This document shows, piece after piece, positions 53,148 to 61,969 of a stretch of DNA of 64,000 nucleotides. The translations under genes and the position numbers were made by a program. The notes beneath the pieces were generated by a model. The model made no database searches. It worked only from the letters and a program-made list of their open reading frames with translations, and had not been told where the DNA came from. This DNA comes from Neisseria dentiae (GTDB lineage: Bacteria; Pseudomonadota; Gammaproteobacteria; Burkholderiales; Neisseriaceae): positions 682,001 through 746,000 of the forward strand of contig NZ_CP059570.1 of NCBI RefSeq assembly GCF_014055005.1. The letters are read 5' to 3'. Numbering within the stretch: position 1 is the first letter of the stretch; each line of letters starts with the position of its first letter.

Positions 53148-53684
53148 TTATTGTGCCGCCCAAGCGTAAAAGGCGGCGGCGAATTTGTTTAAAAAACCGG
53201 CGGTGCGCTCGTCGGCCACTTTGCCGTTTTCCAGCGCGGCGTTGGCGCGGCTCAGGAACACTTCGGGGGCGATTAACACGTTTGTACCCAGCGATTGCAG
53301 GCTTTGGCGGATTTGCAGGCCGCTGTTGATGCCGCCGTAGCTGCCGGGCGAGGCGGTAACGGCGGCGACTTTTTTGCCCTGCCACACGTTTTGGCCGTAG
53401 GGGCGCGAGGCGATGTCGATGATGTTTTTCACGGCGGCGGGCATGGCGCGGTTGTGTTCGGGGCTGACAATCAGCACGGTATCTGCGGCTTTGAGCTGCG
53501 CGCGCACGCGTTCGTAGGGCGGCACGTTTTCGGCATCGAGGTCTTGCGTGTAGAGCGGCAAGTCGCTGATTTGCACTTCTTCGATTTCCACGCCTGCGGG
53601 CGCTTGCGCGGCGATGTGTCCGGCCACGGTGCGGTTGATGGATTGGCGGCTCAAGCTGCCGATAACGAGGGCGATTTTGGTCAT
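53148..53684 (-). CDS. NAD(P)H-dependent FMN reductase family protein
   Basis: 178 residues, flavodoxin-like. KIALVIGSLSRQSINRTVAG binds the FMN phosphate, VLIVSPEHNRAMPAAVKNII and KKVAAVTASPGSYGGINSGL are typical of chromate/quinone reductases such as ChrR and YieF. Protects against quinone or metal stress. ATG 53684; the longer frame lacks a ribosome site. Confidence 0.9.
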   Translation of the reverse strand: MTKIALVIGSLSRQSINRTVAGHIAAQAPAGVEIEEVQISDLPLYTQDLDAENVPPYERVRAQLKAADTVLIVSPEHNRAMPAAVKNIIDIASRPYGQNVWQGKKVAAVTASPGSYGGINSGLQIRQSLQSLGTNVLIAPEVFLSRANAALENGKVADERTAGFLNKFAAAFYAWAAQ

Positions 53685-53733
53685 TTTTATTCCTTTTTTG
53701 ATGCGGTTAAACGGTTGCCATTCTAAACCTAAT

Positions 53734-53763
53734 TTGGCCGTCTGAAACATTTCAGACGGCCAA
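53734..53763 (-). terminator. DUS-pair hairpin overlapping the AraC stop
   Basis: TTGGCCGTCTGAAA against TTTCAGACGGCCAA; the AraC gene ends in it (stop at 53752), so DUS bases encode its last residues. Confidence 0.6.
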
Positions 53764-54627
53764 ACTGCTTTTATCGGCCGCCGGAGCCGTGCCGAAATAG
53801 CGTTTGTATTCGCGGCTGAACTGGCTGGGGCTTTCGTAGCCCACTTGGTAGGCGGCGCCGGAAACGGATAGATGTTCTTGGCAAATCAGCCGCTTGGCTT
53901 CTATCAAGCGCAGCGATTTTTGGTATTGCAGGGGCGAGAGCGTGGTGAGTTGCTTAAAGTGGTGGTGAAAGCCTGATAACGACATGCCGCACAATCCGGC
54001 CAGCGTTTCCACCCGTATGGCGTCGCAAAAGTGCGCTTGCAGGTAATCGGTGGCTTTAGTGATTTTCTGCGTGTTCGAGCCGAAGCTCGCCATGTGTTTG
54101 AGCTTGCCGCCCTGTTCGCCCGTGAGCAGGCGGTAGTAGATTTCCTGCTGGATCAGCGGCGCCAGAAAGGCAATGTCGTTTGGATTTTCGTGCAAGAGCA
54201 ATAAGCGCTCGAAAGCGTCGGCCAGATGGGCGCTTAAATGCCATTGCGCAAAAGCGATTGCATCGGCTTCGTCGTCCCGAGCCGATACGGCCTGATCCAG
54301 CAGGATTCTGCCGACCGCCTGCAAATCGATTTTCATCGACAGCACCACAAACGGCTCGGCCGGCGTGGCGCGGGCAATCTTGCCGCACATCGGAACATCC
54401 ACCGGGCAAAACATGAAATGGCGGCTGTCAAACAGCAAGTGTTGCGCCCCCAGCCGTATTTCCCGCTCGCCCCTGACCACAATGCAAATGCTCGGCTCCT
54501 GAATCACGTTTTCATAAGCAAACGGCCGGTCGCTGTGGTGGATAATCAAACCGTCAATCGGGGAGCGGTAGGTTTGGTTGTGCGGGATAAGCTTGAGCAG
54601 CCGCTCAAGGTTTTTGTTTGAAAGCAT
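53752..54627 (-). CDS. AraC family transcriptional regulator
   Basis: 291 residues. N-terminal AraC_N cupin-like domain (LIIHHSDRPFAYENVIQEPS, ICIVVRGEREIRLG) and C-terminal double HTH (VETLAGLCGMSLSGFHHHFK, LSVSGAAYQVGYESPSQFSR). Resembles YqhC-type aldehyde-sensing activators. Divergent from ohr, with ~127 bp between starts. ATG 54627; upstream start gives a hydrophobic non-family extension. Confidence 0.9.
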   Translation of the reverse strand: MLSNKNLERLLKLIPHNQTYRSPIDGLIIHHSDRPFAYENVIQEPSICIVVRGEREIRLGAQHLLFDSRHFMFCPVDVPMCGKIARATPAEPFVVLSMKIDLQAVGRILLDQAVSARDDEADAIAFAQWHLSAHLADAFERLLLLHENPNDIAFLAPLIQQEIYYRLLTGEQGGKLKHMASFGSNTQKITKATDYLQAHFCDAIRVETLAGLCGMSLSGFHHHFKQLTTLSPLQYQKSLRLIEAKRLICQEHLSVSGAAYQVGYESPSQFSREYKRYFGTAPAADKSSLAV

Positions 54628-54691
54628 GGTTTTTTGGAGAAACAGGCAAGTGATTTGCAGGAATGATATGCCGTTTATTCCCATCAATCAA

Positions 54692-54697
54692 TATAAT
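54692..54697 (+). promoter_or_regulatory. -10 element for the ohr-like gene
   Basis: Perfect TATAAT 63 bp before the start codon; no good -35 at the right distance, consistent with an activator-dependent promoter. Confidence 0.4.
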
Positions 54698-54754
54698 GAA
54701 CACATCCCGAAACGGCACCAACCGACGGATTAACTCATTTAAAAGGAGCTTAAA

Positions 54755-55186
54755 ATGAAAATTTTTTACCATACTTCAGCAACCGCTACCGGCGGCCGCG
54801 ACGGCCATACGCAAGTAGACGACGGCTCAATCGGCTTTGATTTGGTCGGTTTTCAAAACCAAAGCGGCAAACAGGGCACCAACCCCGAGCAATTGTTTGC
54901 CATGGGCTACGCGGCGTGTTTCGACAGCGCGATGAACCACGTTGCCCCGAGCTTGGGTTTGAAACCAACCAAATCCAGCACCACCGTGGGCGTGGGCATT
55001 GGTCAAAAAGCCGACGGCGCGTTTGCTTTGGATTTGGATATTACGATTACGGTGGAAGGTTTGAGCTTGGAAGATGCGAAGAAACTGATTGAAAAAGCGC
55101 ACACCGTATGCCCGTATTCCAACGCCACGCGCGGCAATGTCGATGCGCGTTTGCATGTGAACGTGGTGCAGTCGTTTGATTTGTAA
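54755..55186 (+). CDS. organic hydroperoxide resistance protein (Ohr/OsmC family)
   Basis: 143 residues. Thiol peroxidase reducing organic hydroperoxides. Peroxidatic Cys in MGYAACFDSAMNHVA (~55) and resolving Cys in AHTVCPYSNATRGNVD (~121), plus the conserved Arg. Good ribosome site AAAGGAGCTTAAA. Divergent from the AraC gene. Confidence 0.94.
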   Translation: MKIFYHTSATATGGRDGHTQVDDGSIGFDLVGFQNQSGKQGTNPEQLFAMGYAACFDSAMNHVAPSLGLKPTKSSTTVGVGIGQKADGAFALDLDITITVEGLSLEDAKKLIEKAHTVCPYSNATRGNVDARLHVNVVQSFDL

Positions 55187-55216
55187 ACCACTACCGGAGT
55201 TTTTAATACATCGTGG

Positions 55217-55255
55217 CATTGAGGCCGTCTGAAAAGTTTTCAGACGGCCTCAATG
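55217..55255. terminator. strong bidirectional DUS-pair terminator
   Basis: 19-bp perfect stem CATTGAGGCCGTCTGAAAA with a one-base loop between convergent ohr and hydrolase genes. Confidence 0.85.
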
Positions 55256-55258
55256 CGT

Positions 55259-55891
55259 TTATTTACTCTGAGTGAGCGTGTTGTGGTTGGTCATCAGGTT
55301 ACGGTAGTCGGGGATATGGTTGCTAAACAGCGCGCCCAAGCCCTCGATGTCGTTGCGCCAGTCGCGGTGCAGTTCGCAGGCGGCGCCGAACCAGGTCATC
55401 AGTTGCACGCCGGCTTGGCTCATGCGGTCCCATGCGGCGTCGCGGGTCATTTGGTTGAAGGTGCCTGAGGCGTCGGTAATTACGAATACGTCGAAACCTT
55501 CTTCAATGGCAGAAAGGGCGGGGAAGGCCACGCACACTTCGGTAACCACGCCGGCGATGATGAGCTGCTTCTTGCCGGTGGCTTTGACGGCTTTGACGAA
55601 GTCTTCGTTGTCCCAAGCGTTGATGTTGCCGGGGCGGGCGATGTAGGGCGCGTCGGGGAAGATTTCTTTCAGTTCGGGCACCAAGGGGCCGTTGGGGCCG
55701 TTTTCAAAACTGGTGGTGAGGATGGTGGGCAGGCCGAAGTATTTGGCCAAATCGGCGGTGGCCAGCACGTTGTTTTTGAATTTGTCGGGTTCGATGTCGC
55801 GCACCAGCGAGAGCAGGCCGGTTTGGTGGTCGACCAGCAGCATGGCGGCATCGTTTTTGTCTAAGCGGATATAGGGTTTTTTGTTTGCCAT
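55259..55891 (-). CDS. isochorismatase-family hydrolase, YcaC-like (paralogue 1)
   Basis: 210 residues. Catalytic Asp in MLLVDHQTGLLSLVRD, Lys in VKATGKKQLIIAG and Cys in GVVTEVCVAFPALSA form the cysteine-hydrolase triad of YcaC-like proteins. Substrate unknown. About half identical to the neighbour gene at 55980, a tandem duplication. Confidence 0.9.
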   Translation of the reverse strand: MANKKPYIRLDKNDAAMLLVDHQTGLLSLVRDIEPDKFKNNVLATADLAKYFGLPTILTTSFENGPNGPLVPELKEIFPDAPYIARPGNINAWDNEDFVKAVKATGKKQLIIAGVVTEVCVAFPALSAIEEGFDVFVITDASGTFNQMTRDAAWDRMSQAGVQLMTWFGAACELHRDWRNDIEGLGALFSNHIPDYRNLMTNHNTLTQSK

Positions 55892-55979
55892 TTCGGGTTT
55901 CCTTGTTTGAGGTGGTGTTTTTTTCAGACGGCCTTATCGGGAAGAGCTGGCCGTCTGAAACGGGTTAATCAAAAAATAA

Positions 55980-56660
55980 TCAAGCGCGTTCCGAATCGAG
56001 TTGCTCGCCGTCGTGCTCCACTTGGCGGGCTTTCAGATAGCTCTCAATCAGCAATTGGTATTCGGGGAAAATCAGCTCGTAAGCCTTGGCCCATTCGGCG
56101 GCGTCGTCTCGGTTCCAGGTTTGCTGGATTTCCGAGCACACGGCGGCGGTGTCCATCGGCACGGCGCCTGCCTGCACGATGCGCGCCAGCGTGATTTCCT
56201 GCGCCATTTTGCTGTAGGTGCCGGAAGCGTCAATCACGCAGAACACCTGATAGCCCTCGGCAATCGCGGAGATGGCGGGGAAGGCCATGCATACGCTGGT
56301 GATGGTGCCGGCGATAATGAGCTGCTTTTTGCCGGTGGCTTTCACGGCGGCGACGAAATCGGGGTTGTCCCAAGAGTTAATCTGGCCTTTGCGGGCAACG
56401 TATTGCGCGTGCGGCGCAGCTTCGTGGATTTCGGGAATCAGGGGGCCGTTGGGGCCTTGCGGCACCGAAGCGGTGGTAATTACCGGCATTTTGGCCAAAG
56501 CCGCTACTTTCGCCAGCGTAACGGCGTTGGCGCGCAGCTCGCGCACGTTTAAATCGCGCACGGTGTTGAAAAGGCCGCTTTGGTGGTCGATTAACAGCAT
56601 CGCGGCGTTGGCGGGGTCGATTTTCGGCGCGGCGCCGTTGAAGTTTGCAGGTTGGCTCAT
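55980..56660 (-). CDS. isochorismatase-family hydrolase, YcaC-like (paralogue 2)
   Basis: 226 residues with the same triad (LLIDHQSGLFNTVRD, AVKATGKKQLIIAG, TITSVCMAFPAIS). Extra ~15 residues at each end. Divergent from the LysR gene at 56786 and probably its target, with paralogue 1 in the same transcript. Confidence 0.9.
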   Translation of the reverse strand: MSQPANFNGAAPKIDPANAAMLLIDHQSGLFNTVRDLNVRELRANAVTLAKVAALAKMPVITTASVPQGPNGPLIPEIHEAAPHAQYVARKGQINSWDNPDFVAAVKATGKKQLIIAGTITSVCMAFPAISAIAEGYQVFCVIDASGTYSKMAQEITLARIVQAGAVPMDTAAVCSEIQQTWNRDDAAEWAKAYELIFPEYQLLIESYLKARQVEHDGEQLDSERA

Positions 56661-56785
56661 TACAGTTTCCTTATTGAGTGTTTATTCAAAAGCGTCTTAT
56701 TGACAGGGCGCATTATAGATACGCATAATTTTGCAACAAGCTACAAAAATCAAACTTTAAGTTGCAAAAACAGAACAAGAAAAAA

Positions 56786-57661
56786 ATGGGCAATGTGGAT
56801 TTAAACGATATCCGCCTGTTTGTGGCGGTGGTGCAGGCGGGCAGTTTCAGCAAGGCGGCGGATTTGGCGAATATCCCCAAATCGCGCCTGAGCCGCCGCA
56901 TCAGCCGTTTGGAGGCCGAGCTGGGCACCGCGCTGATGGACAGAAGCAAGCGCGGTGTGCTGCTCAATGAAGTGGGCGAGCAGTTTTATCAGCGCGCGCA
57001 GGAAATGATGCAGGCGGCGCAAACCGCCGTAAACAGCGTGCAGGGCAAGCTCGACACGCCGGGCGGCCTGCTGCGGCTGTCGGTATCCACCGAAGTGGGG
57101 CGCGGCTTTCTGATGCTGCATCTGGCCGAATACATGCGCCGCTATCCCGACGTGCTGCTGGAAATCGAAATCAACAATAAAAAAGTGAATATGATTCAAG
57201 ACGGCATCGATATCGCCCTGCGCCTCGGCCTGCCCGAAGGCGACAACGTCGTCGCCCGCAAACTCACCGACATCGAACTGGGGCTGTTTGCCGCCGAAAG
57301 CTACCTGCAACGCGCCGGCCGCCCCAAAAGCCCGCACGAATTGCACGGCCACGCGCTTTTAAACAAATACGACGGCCCCGAATGGCGCTTTACCTGCAAA
57401 CAGCACAGCGTGCACATACAGGGCGGCAACAAACTCAACAGCAACGATGCCAACCTGCTCGGCCAAATGGTTTCCGACGGCGCCGGCATCGCGCTGCTGC
57501 CCTGTTTCGACAACATGCTGCGCGAAGGCTGGGTGCGCCTCATGCCCGAATGGGCGGTCGATACCGTGCCGCTGTATCTCGTGTATTACAAAAACCGCGG
57601 CTCTGTCCCCACCGTGCGCAGCATGGCGGATTTTCTGCTGGAAAAATTCGGCCGGCGGTAA
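56786..57661 (+). CDS. LysR family transcriptional regulator
   Basis: 291 residues from ATG 56786 (MGNVDLNDIRLFVAV); a TTG 24 bp upstream is possible. HTH FSKAADLANIPKSRLSRRIS RLEAEL-type block at 20-50 and a DmlR/AaeR-like effector domain. Divergent from the two YcaC-like hydrolases. Confidence 0.9.
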   Translation: MGNVDLNDIRLFVAVVQAGSFSKAADLANIPKSRLSRRISRLEAELGTALMDRSKRGVLLNEVGEQFYQRAQEMMQAAQTAVNSVQGKLDTPGGLLRLSVSTEVGRGFLMLHLAEYMRRYPDVLLEIEINNKKVNMIQDGIDIALRLGLPEGDNVVARKLTDIELGLFAAESYLQRAGRPKSPHELHGHALLNKYDGPEWRFTCKQHSVHIQGGNKLNSNDANLLGQMVSDGAGIALLPCFDNMLREGWVRLMPEWAVDTVPLYLVYYKNRGSVPTVRSMADFLLEKFGRR

Positions 57662-57857
57662 CAAGGTGATTTTTAAAAATATCAGAAGAAATAATAGGAT
57701 ATGGTGAATTAACTTAATAAAAAGCATACACGTTATACTCGGTGCAAGCCCGAGTATAACGGAACGGTTATTAAATAAGTGGTTTTGCCATAGATAAATT
57801 CAGGCCGTCTGAAAAAGTGAACTGTCCCCCAATACTTGGACAAGTTAAGAATCTTTA

Positions 57858-58804
57858 TCAAACAGCCTTTTCAAGCTGGGTTCTGTAGCCGACAGGACTC
57901 AGCTTTTTCAAGTTTAAACTAATCCGTTCATGATTGTAGTAATGTATGTAATCATCTATTACCTCTGTCAGCTCCGCCACCGACAGCGCACCTTCCTGAT
58001 AGAAACTCTCCGTTTTCAGTGTACCGAAAAAACTCTCCATCGGCGCATTGTCCCAGCAATTACCTTTGCGCGACATACTTTGCACAATCCCTTTCTCAGC
58101 CAATTTCGTTCGATAAGCCTCGGTGCGGTAAAGCACACCCTGGTCGGAATGCAGCAGCGGCGTTTGGCCTTTCAGACGGCCGAATGCTTGGTCCAACATT
58201 TGCGCCACCATTTTACTGTTTGCTCTGCGGCCTAAAGAATAGGCCACAATTTCCCGATTAAACACATCGGAGACCTTTGCAAAACCGCCATCTGCGGCGC
58301 ATTTCTGTGTTGTGCGCTGCTCGCTCGCTTGCCTATCGTGTGATATGTCTGCACTCGCTGCGCTGCTACGCCTTGAACTGCATCCACATCCGGCGGTTTT
58401 ACAAAGGCCTCATCCAATATCGGCGATAAGTACAGCTTCCCGTCTGTGCATTTAAACTCCGTCACATCGGTCGGCCATTTGTCTGCCGGTTTGCCAGCGG
58501 TAAACTCTCGATTGAGAATATTGTCCGAAGCCTCTCCTACTGCTTGCGGACGGTAGGTTTTTTTACTGCGGACTTTGGCTTTTAGTCCCAACAAACCCAT
58601 AATGCGCCGCACTTTCTTTTTGTTCCACGACAATACGGCGGCAATCCGCCGATGACCGTAACGGCCTTTGTGTCGGCGATAGACTTCACCCACTGCGGTT
58701 TTGGCCGCCGCATCGGGATCGGCTTTGCCGATATGGTAATGAAAGCTGCTTTTGGGAATGCCGGCACTATGCAGCAGATATTTCAGCGGGTGCTTCGCCC
58801 TCAA
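57858..58804 (-). pseudogene. IS3 transposase orfB, interrupted by a family C element
   Basis: Residues up to GKLYLSPILD (first catalytic Asp in TDVTEFKCTDG) lie at 58415-58804; the rest (MFNREIVAYSLGRRANSKMV, second Asp in LLHSDQGVLYR, Glu in MESFFGTLKTE) at 57858-58264. Removing 58269-58410 and one CATC copy rejoins the frame. The DDE triad is complete but the gene is split. Normally made by frameshift fusion with orfA. Confidence 0.9.
58269..58410. mobile_element. 142-bp MITE (family C) inside the IS3 element
   Basis: GGAGACCTTTGCAAAACCGC at the left, inverse of AGGCCTTTGTAAAACCGCC at the right, flanked by CATC at 58265-58268 and 58411-58414. Interior matches 45715-45870 in inverse orientation. 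The 4-bp duplication fits an IS5-type transposase. Confidence 0.85.
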
Positions 58805-59157
58805 CGTTTGAACGGTTTCGCAGCTTTGGCGGCGTTCTTTTCGTTGAGGGCTTTCATGTGCTTTAGGTAGTCGTTCTCCGCCCTCATGTAACGTAACTCT
58901 TCAATCAGTTCCGCCTGGGTTTTTTTGTGGTCGGGTTTGTCGGCGATAAACGGGTTTTTGCGTTTGGTCTTCATAGTCTTCATAAACGTAGCCTGCGGGT
59001 GTTGAAGTGCGGCAATACCGCCTTGCCGATAGGCGGCTATCCAACGGCGCAGGTGGGTGCGTGAGACGTTGAAGTGCTCTGCGGTGCGCTGTTGGCTGTG
59101 CACTTGGTGGTAATGGAGTACGGCTCGGTATTTGAAGTGTAGGTTATATTTGGACAT
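58801..59157 (-). CDS. IS3 transposase orfA
   Basis: 118 residues. Helix-turn-helix QRTAEHFNVSRTHLRRWIAA and C-terminal leucine-zipper-like ELIEELRYMRAENDYLKHMK. Start MSKYNLHFK at 59157. Intact. Confidence 0.85.
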   Translation of the reverse strand: MSKYNLHFKYRAVLHYHQVHSQQRTAEHFNVSRTHLRRWIAAYRQGGIAALQHPQATFMKTMKTKRKNPFIADKPDHKKTQAELIEELRYMRAENDYLKHMKALNEKNAAKAAKPFKR

Positions 59158-59214
59158 AAGAAAACTGCACCTTTTAAAGTTGAAGGGGGTGTCCAACTTT
59201 TGGGGTGCAGTTCA

Positions 59215-59870
59215 GGCCAGCCTGATGGCCTTGCTGATCCACCAGTTTGAAGAGTATGTGTTGCCCGGTGGCGGGCCGGTGATTGTGAACATCGGCACGT
59301 TTGGCGAACGCGAAAACTATCTGCGTTATCCGGGCAATATGCATTCTTCCATGTTGGTCAACAATGTGGCCTATATTTTCTATGCGCTTGCCGTTGTGTT
59401 TCCCGAGTGGGTGTGGCTGGGGCTGGCCACCATGTTTTTCAATCTGTTCCAGCTCTATGGCCACGGCTGGCAGATGAATAAGGCGCTGAACACTTGGTAT
59501 AACCCCGGTTTGGCTTCGGTGGTGTTTTTGTTTGTGCCGATTGCCGCGTATTATAGTGAATTCAAATAAAAACTCCGAAATGAAATAACTGCATTCAAAC
59601 TTGCAATTGGGCGATATGCTAAAGAATCGTTTTACCCTACTTCGGCATTCTTATTTTAATCCACTATACTTTTATTTTGTTTCGGCCAACGGTTTGGTTG
59701 CATGGGCAACTTGGCTGGGCGGTGCCGCCGGTTTCGCCGGCTTGATGCTGTTTACCATTATTCTGCCGGTGCAATGGTTGAAAAACCCCGATTCGCCTTA
59801 TGCAATGCCGGATGAACAGGTTGAAAAATTCAAAAAAATAACGGCCTTGTGCCAAATCAGGAAAGGCTGA
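59215..59870 (+). pseudogene. HXXEE domain membrane protein, 5'-truncated by the IS and split by a MITE
   Basis: Left part carries the family motif LLIHQFEEYVLPGGG and three membrane helices up to VFLFVPIAAYY (59551). MITE copy 3 (59552-59668) then intervenes, and the rest continues as FYFVSANGLVAWATWLGGAA to the TGA at 59868. Excising the MITE with one TA gives a perfect join, Ala-Tyr-Tyr-Phe-Tyr-Phe. The N-terminus is lost at the IS junction. Its TGA overlaps the start of the next HXXEE gene. Confidence 0.88.
59552..59668. mobile_element. 117-bp MITE, copy 3 (family A, inverted) inside the HXXEE gene
   Basis: TATAGTGAATTCAAATAAAA at the left, inverse of TATAGTGGATTAAAATAAGA at the right. 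Same length as the other two copies. TA is duplicated; the element proper is 59554-59666. Confidence 0.95.
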
Positions 59871-60538
59871 TGATGAAATTTATTCTGGCGCATTGGGTCA
59901 AACTTAGCGCGGTAATCGGCGCGGCGGTATTGGTGTTCACGCTGGCGACCTGGCCGCACTGGCATTATCTACAAGCATTGGCGCTGCTTAATCTGGCGGT
60001 GATTTTCTTCCACTTTTTCGAGGAATTCGAGTTTCCCGGCGGCTTTCCCACTTTTTCCAACACCTTGTTCGCGCCCAAAGACAGCACGCCCGATATTGCC
60101 AACCGCTATCCACTGAACAATATGTCGGCATTGTGGGTAAACTGGGGCACGGCGCTGGTGATGTATCTCACGCCGGTGTTTTTCCCCGATGTGATTTGGC
60201 TGGGCCTGGTGCCGATGCTGTTCGGTGGCGTGGTGCAACTGATCGTGCACGGCATCGTGAACAACAAGATGCTGAACACTTGGTACAACTCGGGGCTGTT
60301 TGTGGTGGTGTTCGGCCATCTGCCGCTGATGGTGGCCTACATCGCTTACATCGAGCGGCACGGTCTGGCGGCCTGGTGGGATTATGTTATCGCCGTGGTG
60401 CTGATGGCGGTGTGGTATGTGGGCGTGATCCGCATTCTGATTCCCAAACTGTGGGAACGCAAAGATTCGCCTTATCCGTTTTCACCCGCGCCGATGGAAA
60501 AATTCGGCAAGTTATATGGCAAACGGAGCGGCGTGTGA
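59870..60538 (+). CDS. HXXEE domain membrane protein (intact paralogue)
   Basis: 222 residues, about six membrane segments. HXXEE motif in VIFFHFFEEFEFPGGFPTFS, second conserved region GVVQLIVHGIVNNKMLNTWYN. A poorly characterised family often next to TetR regulators. ATG 59870 overlaps the preceding TGA (TGATG) after AGGAAAGGC, so it was translated in tandem with the broken paralogue. Confidence 0.88.
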   Translation: MMKFILAHWVKLSAVIGAAVLVFTLATWPHWHYLQALALLNLAVIFFHFFEEFEFPGGFPTFSNTLFAPKDSTPDIANRYPLNNMSALWVNWGTALVMYLTPVFFPDVIWLGLVPMLFGGVVQLIVHGIVNNKMLNTWYNSGLFVVVFGHLPLMVAYIAYIERHGLAAWWDYVIAVVLMAVWYVGVIRILIPKLWERKDSPYPFSPAPMEKFGKLYGKRSGV

Positions 60539-60556
60539 TAAGCGGTTTATGGTGGA

Positions 60557-60599
60557 TTCAGGCCGTCTGAAAGAACAATCCTTTCAGACGGCCTGAATA
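60557..60599. terminator. DUS-pair terminator between HXXEE and tetR
   Basis: ATTCAGGCCGTCTGAAAG / CTTTCAGACGGCCTGAAT stem between convergent genes. Confidence 0.8.
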
Positions 60600-61054
60600 T
60601 CGAAAGCCATAACCCATACCGTACCGGATTGCCGGCGGCTTAAAGATTGCCGTGCATGATGTCGAACATTTCCCGCCAGTCGCTCATCACTTGTTCCACA
60701 GGCGGCAGGATGTTTTGCTCGAAATAAAAGCGCAGCGTGGTCAGCACGCAGGTAGCGAACAGCGTGGCCTGAAACTCCCAGTTTTTGTCGCGACCGGGAA
60801 ACTTGGCGGCTGCCTGTGCCAGAAACTCCTGCCGCAGCAGGCCCTGCATTTCCTGAAACAGGCGGTGGCGGCGGGTTTCGATTTGCCAAAGCGCCAGCAG
60901 GATACGGCGCTTCTCATACAACTTGGGCATGATTTCGCGCATCACCGCACGCACATCGCGCGCTGCCAAGCGTTTGTTCAGCAGTGCGGCATAGTCCTGT
61001 CTGAATTCGGCAATCATCTTGCCCGCCAGACCGCTTTTGCCGGAATAGTATTTG

Positions 61055-61969
61055 TATAGTCAATTAAAATAAGAACTGCGTAGCAGTGCAGTCATAAAAT
61101 CTCCCACGGCAGGTAAAACTTTCCGCAAATGCTTTTTAATATTCGCCCATACCTTTTCAATCGGATTAAGCTCGGGTGAATAAGGAGCAAGGGGCAATAC
61201 TTTATGTCCCTGCTTCTGCGCCATTTCAGTCAAAACCGCCATACGGTGGAAACGGGCATTGTCCATAATGATGACGGATCTCTCCGTCAGTTCGGGCAGC
61301 AGCATTTGCTCAAACCATGCTTCGAACAGGCTGCCGTCCATGGTGCCACAATAGGTCATGGGTGCAATCAGGCTGCCTTTACCTTGGATTTGTGCCGCAA
61401 CCAATGAAATACGTTGGTATTTTCTGCCGCTGATTTGTGCTTTGACGGGTACGCCTTTTTTCGAGTAAGCGTAAGGGCGGTAAAAAAGGTGTCGAACCCT
61501 GTTTCATCAAGAAAAACTGCTTGATAGTCAGTATATTGGCTCAATGCTTGTTGATAAGCGGCTACTTGTTCGGGCTTTTGTTCTTTGTATGTGGTGGTCT
61601 TTTTTTTCGTGTGATGCCCATGACTTTGAGCAGGTAGCTGACATTTGGGGCGCTGCACCCTAAATGTTCTGCGATTTCGTGCAGGTAGGCATCAGGATGC
61701 TGTTCGAGATAGTCTGAAAGCTGTTGCCTGTCTATTTTTGTGGCATTACCACCTTTGACTTGATGCGCCAGTGAACCTGTTTGTTCATAGAGTCGCAGCC
61801 AACTGCTCAGCGTTTTGTCGCTGATACCGTATACACGGCAGACTTGGCTTGCATTTTGGCATTGCCGGTAATATTCGATTGCTTTTTGTCGGAGTTCTAT
61901 CGGGTAGGCCATTTTTTTCTGCTGGTAAGGGGGGAGTAAAGTTTGGAATTCTTATTTTAATTCACTATA
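61055..61969 (-). mobile_element. IS630 family insertion sequence
   Basis: 915 bp, ends TATAGTCAATTAAAATAAGA and, inverted, TATAGTGAATTAAAATAAGA, with TA duplicated as usual for IS630/Tc1. Encodes one transposase in several frames. Its ends match family A MITEs. Confidence 0.93.
61060..61912 (-). pseudogene. IS630 family transposase, frameshifted
   Basis: HTH domain MAYPIELRQKAIEYYRQCQN with GISDKTLSSWLRLYEQTGSL. An A8 run on the minus strand (61600-61607) allows the -1 shift that continues into KEQKPEQVAAYQQALSQ; IS630 elements often use such a shift. A second break at 61482-61487 (a T6 run, one T short) leaves YRPYAYSKKGVPVKAQISG in another frame. DDE residues are in FLDETGFD, IIMDNARFH and ELNPIEKVW. 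The second break should inactivate it. Confidence 0.85.

Larger units (their letters stand above)
57818..59214 (-). mobile_element. IS3 family (IS150 group) insertion sequence, itself interrupted
   Basis: Ends TGAACTGTCCCCCAATACTT at 57818 and, inverted, TGAACTGCACCCCAAAAGTT at 59195-59214. 1397 bp including a 142-bp insert. Encodes orfA and a broken orfB. No target duplication is visible at the ends, and the gene on the right lacks its 5' part, so the insertion probably came with a deletion. Confidence 0.9.
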
